A stretch of 64,000 nucleotides of DNA, taken from the NCBI GenBank assembly GCA_019930625.1, contig CP082844.1, positions 5,146,001-5,210,000 on the forward strand. The letters run 5' to 3'. The notes below the pieces were generated by a model. The model saw only the letters and a list, made by a program, of their open reading frames with translations, was not told the origin of the DNA and did not search any database. Source of the stretch: Nocardia asteroides (GTDB lineage Bacteria; Actinomycetota; Actinomycetes; Mycobacteriales; Mycobacteriaceae). Positions 63,464 through 64,000 of the stretch are shown piece by piece; position 1 is the first letter of the stretch, and the number at the start of each line of letters is the position of its first letter. The position numbers were made by a program, and so were the translations under genes.

Positions 63464-64000
63464 CTAGAGGTGCGGGCCGACCAGCGCGATCGCGGATTCG
63501 ACCGCCACGTCGACGATGCCCGCGATGTCGTCGCCGTCTTCCACGGTGGTGGCGATCAGTTCCCGGAAGCCGCCGAAGAGGATCGTCGCCACCTGGCGGG
63601 ATGGCGGCCGCAGTCCGGCGGCGGCGAATTCAGGTGTGTCGGCGAGCTTTTGGATCAATGCGACGAACGCGTCGCCGACCTCGCGCTGCAACTGGCGCGT
63701 GGCGTCACCGAGGGCCGGCACGACACGGATCCAACTGAGGGTGAGGGAAGGCTCTTCTCGCGCGGTGGCTATCCAGGCTTCGATGGCTTGGCGGATCTGG
63801 GTGCGCCATGGCATGCAGGGGTCGACCGCGGCATCGATCCGCTGGATCATCTCCTTGTGGTGCTCGGACAGCAGGGCGATGAAGCAGTCCTGTTTGCTGG
63901 TGAAGTGCTCGTAGAAGGTGCGGCGCGAGGTGCGGGCTTGGCGGACCACGTCGGCGACGGTCGAGTCCTGGTAACCGCGTTCGCGCACCGCCACGGCCAT
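63464..64000 (-). CDS. TetR/AcrR family regulator, partial at window edge
   Basis: At least 178 residues of a TetR regulator. The visible HTH is YQDSTVADVVRQARTSRRTF followed by YEHFTSKQDCFIALL. The C-terminal domain contains FGGFRELIATTVEDGDD. The frame reaches position 64000, so the true N-terminus lies outside the window. It converges with the ComB-like gene 30 bp away. Confidence 0.88.
   Translation of the reverse strand: MAVAVRERGYQDSTVADVVRQARTSRRTFYEHFTSKQDCFIALLSEHHKEMIQRIDAAVDPCMPWRTQIRQAIEAWIATAREEPSLTLSWIRVVPALGDATRQLQREVGDAFVALIQKLADTPEFAAAGLRPPSRQVATILFGGFRELIATTVEDGDDIAGIVDVAVESAIALVGPHL

Overview
The window is high-GC actinobacterial DNA, most likely from a Nocardia-like member of the Mycobacteriales. 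Supporting points are two mycolyltransferase-type (antigen 85 fold) secreted esterases, a cholesterol-oxidase-like GMC enzyme, F420/deazaflavin-type small oxidoreductases, frequent GTG starts, and the DUF2505/DUF2218/DUF3089/DUF5709 families typical of that order. No rRNA and no intact tRNA was found.

Layout. 1-3.3 kb: a minus-strand group with a frameshifted Dyp-type peroxidase, a Tat-exported DJ-1/PfpI protein, an HD+SnoaL fusion and a GlxA-type regulator. 3.4-10.5 kb: small genes, including a SLATT/DUF4231 membrane protein, a DUF3089 lipase-like protein, a MarR-EamA operon whose start codon sits inside a palindrome, and a TetR gene with two tandem operators. 10.6-14.8 kb: a STAS protein and a two-gene unit encoding a single-pass membrane protein and a TIR-TM-WD40 protein with about 14 WD repeats. 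15.2-18.9 kb: a 55-residue peptide gene directly before a luciferase-like monooxygenase, then two divergent antigen-85-like genes sharing a perfect 512-bp inverted repeat. 19-28 kb: ordinary metabolic and hypothetical genes, plus a hexanucleotide tandem repeat. 28.2-29.2 kb: an IS5-type element inserted into the 3' end of a VOC gene. 29.3-47.5 kb: serine hydrolase, cholesterol oxidase, TetR, nitronate monooxygenase, GH1 glucosidase, HEAT-like protein, Mrr-like nuclease, a molybdopterin oxidoreductase, and LysR overlapping a LexA-type repressor.

47.86-62.45 kb is an accessory island. It starts inside a truncated sirtuin gene and ends with an IS element. It holds an in-frame Tn3/IS5 transposase chimera, degraded transposases, a phosphatase, a phenolic-acid-decarboxylase-like protein, a CYP157-like P450 without the ExxR arginine, a frameshifted tyrosine integrase, and two inverted near-identical copies of a 907/908-bp IS5-family element. 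Between those copies lie a large NTase/HD-like protein and two small secreted proteins with animal-type domains: a peritrophin-A chitin-binding domain and an LDL-receptor class A domain. This is the most unusual part of the window. 62.6-64 kb returns to chromosomal-type genes: a ComB-like phosphatase with two compensating frameshifts and a TetR gene cut by the window edge.

Several one-base indels occur in homopolymers (peroxidase, ComB, IS copy 2, integrase). Some may be sequencing errors rather than real decay.
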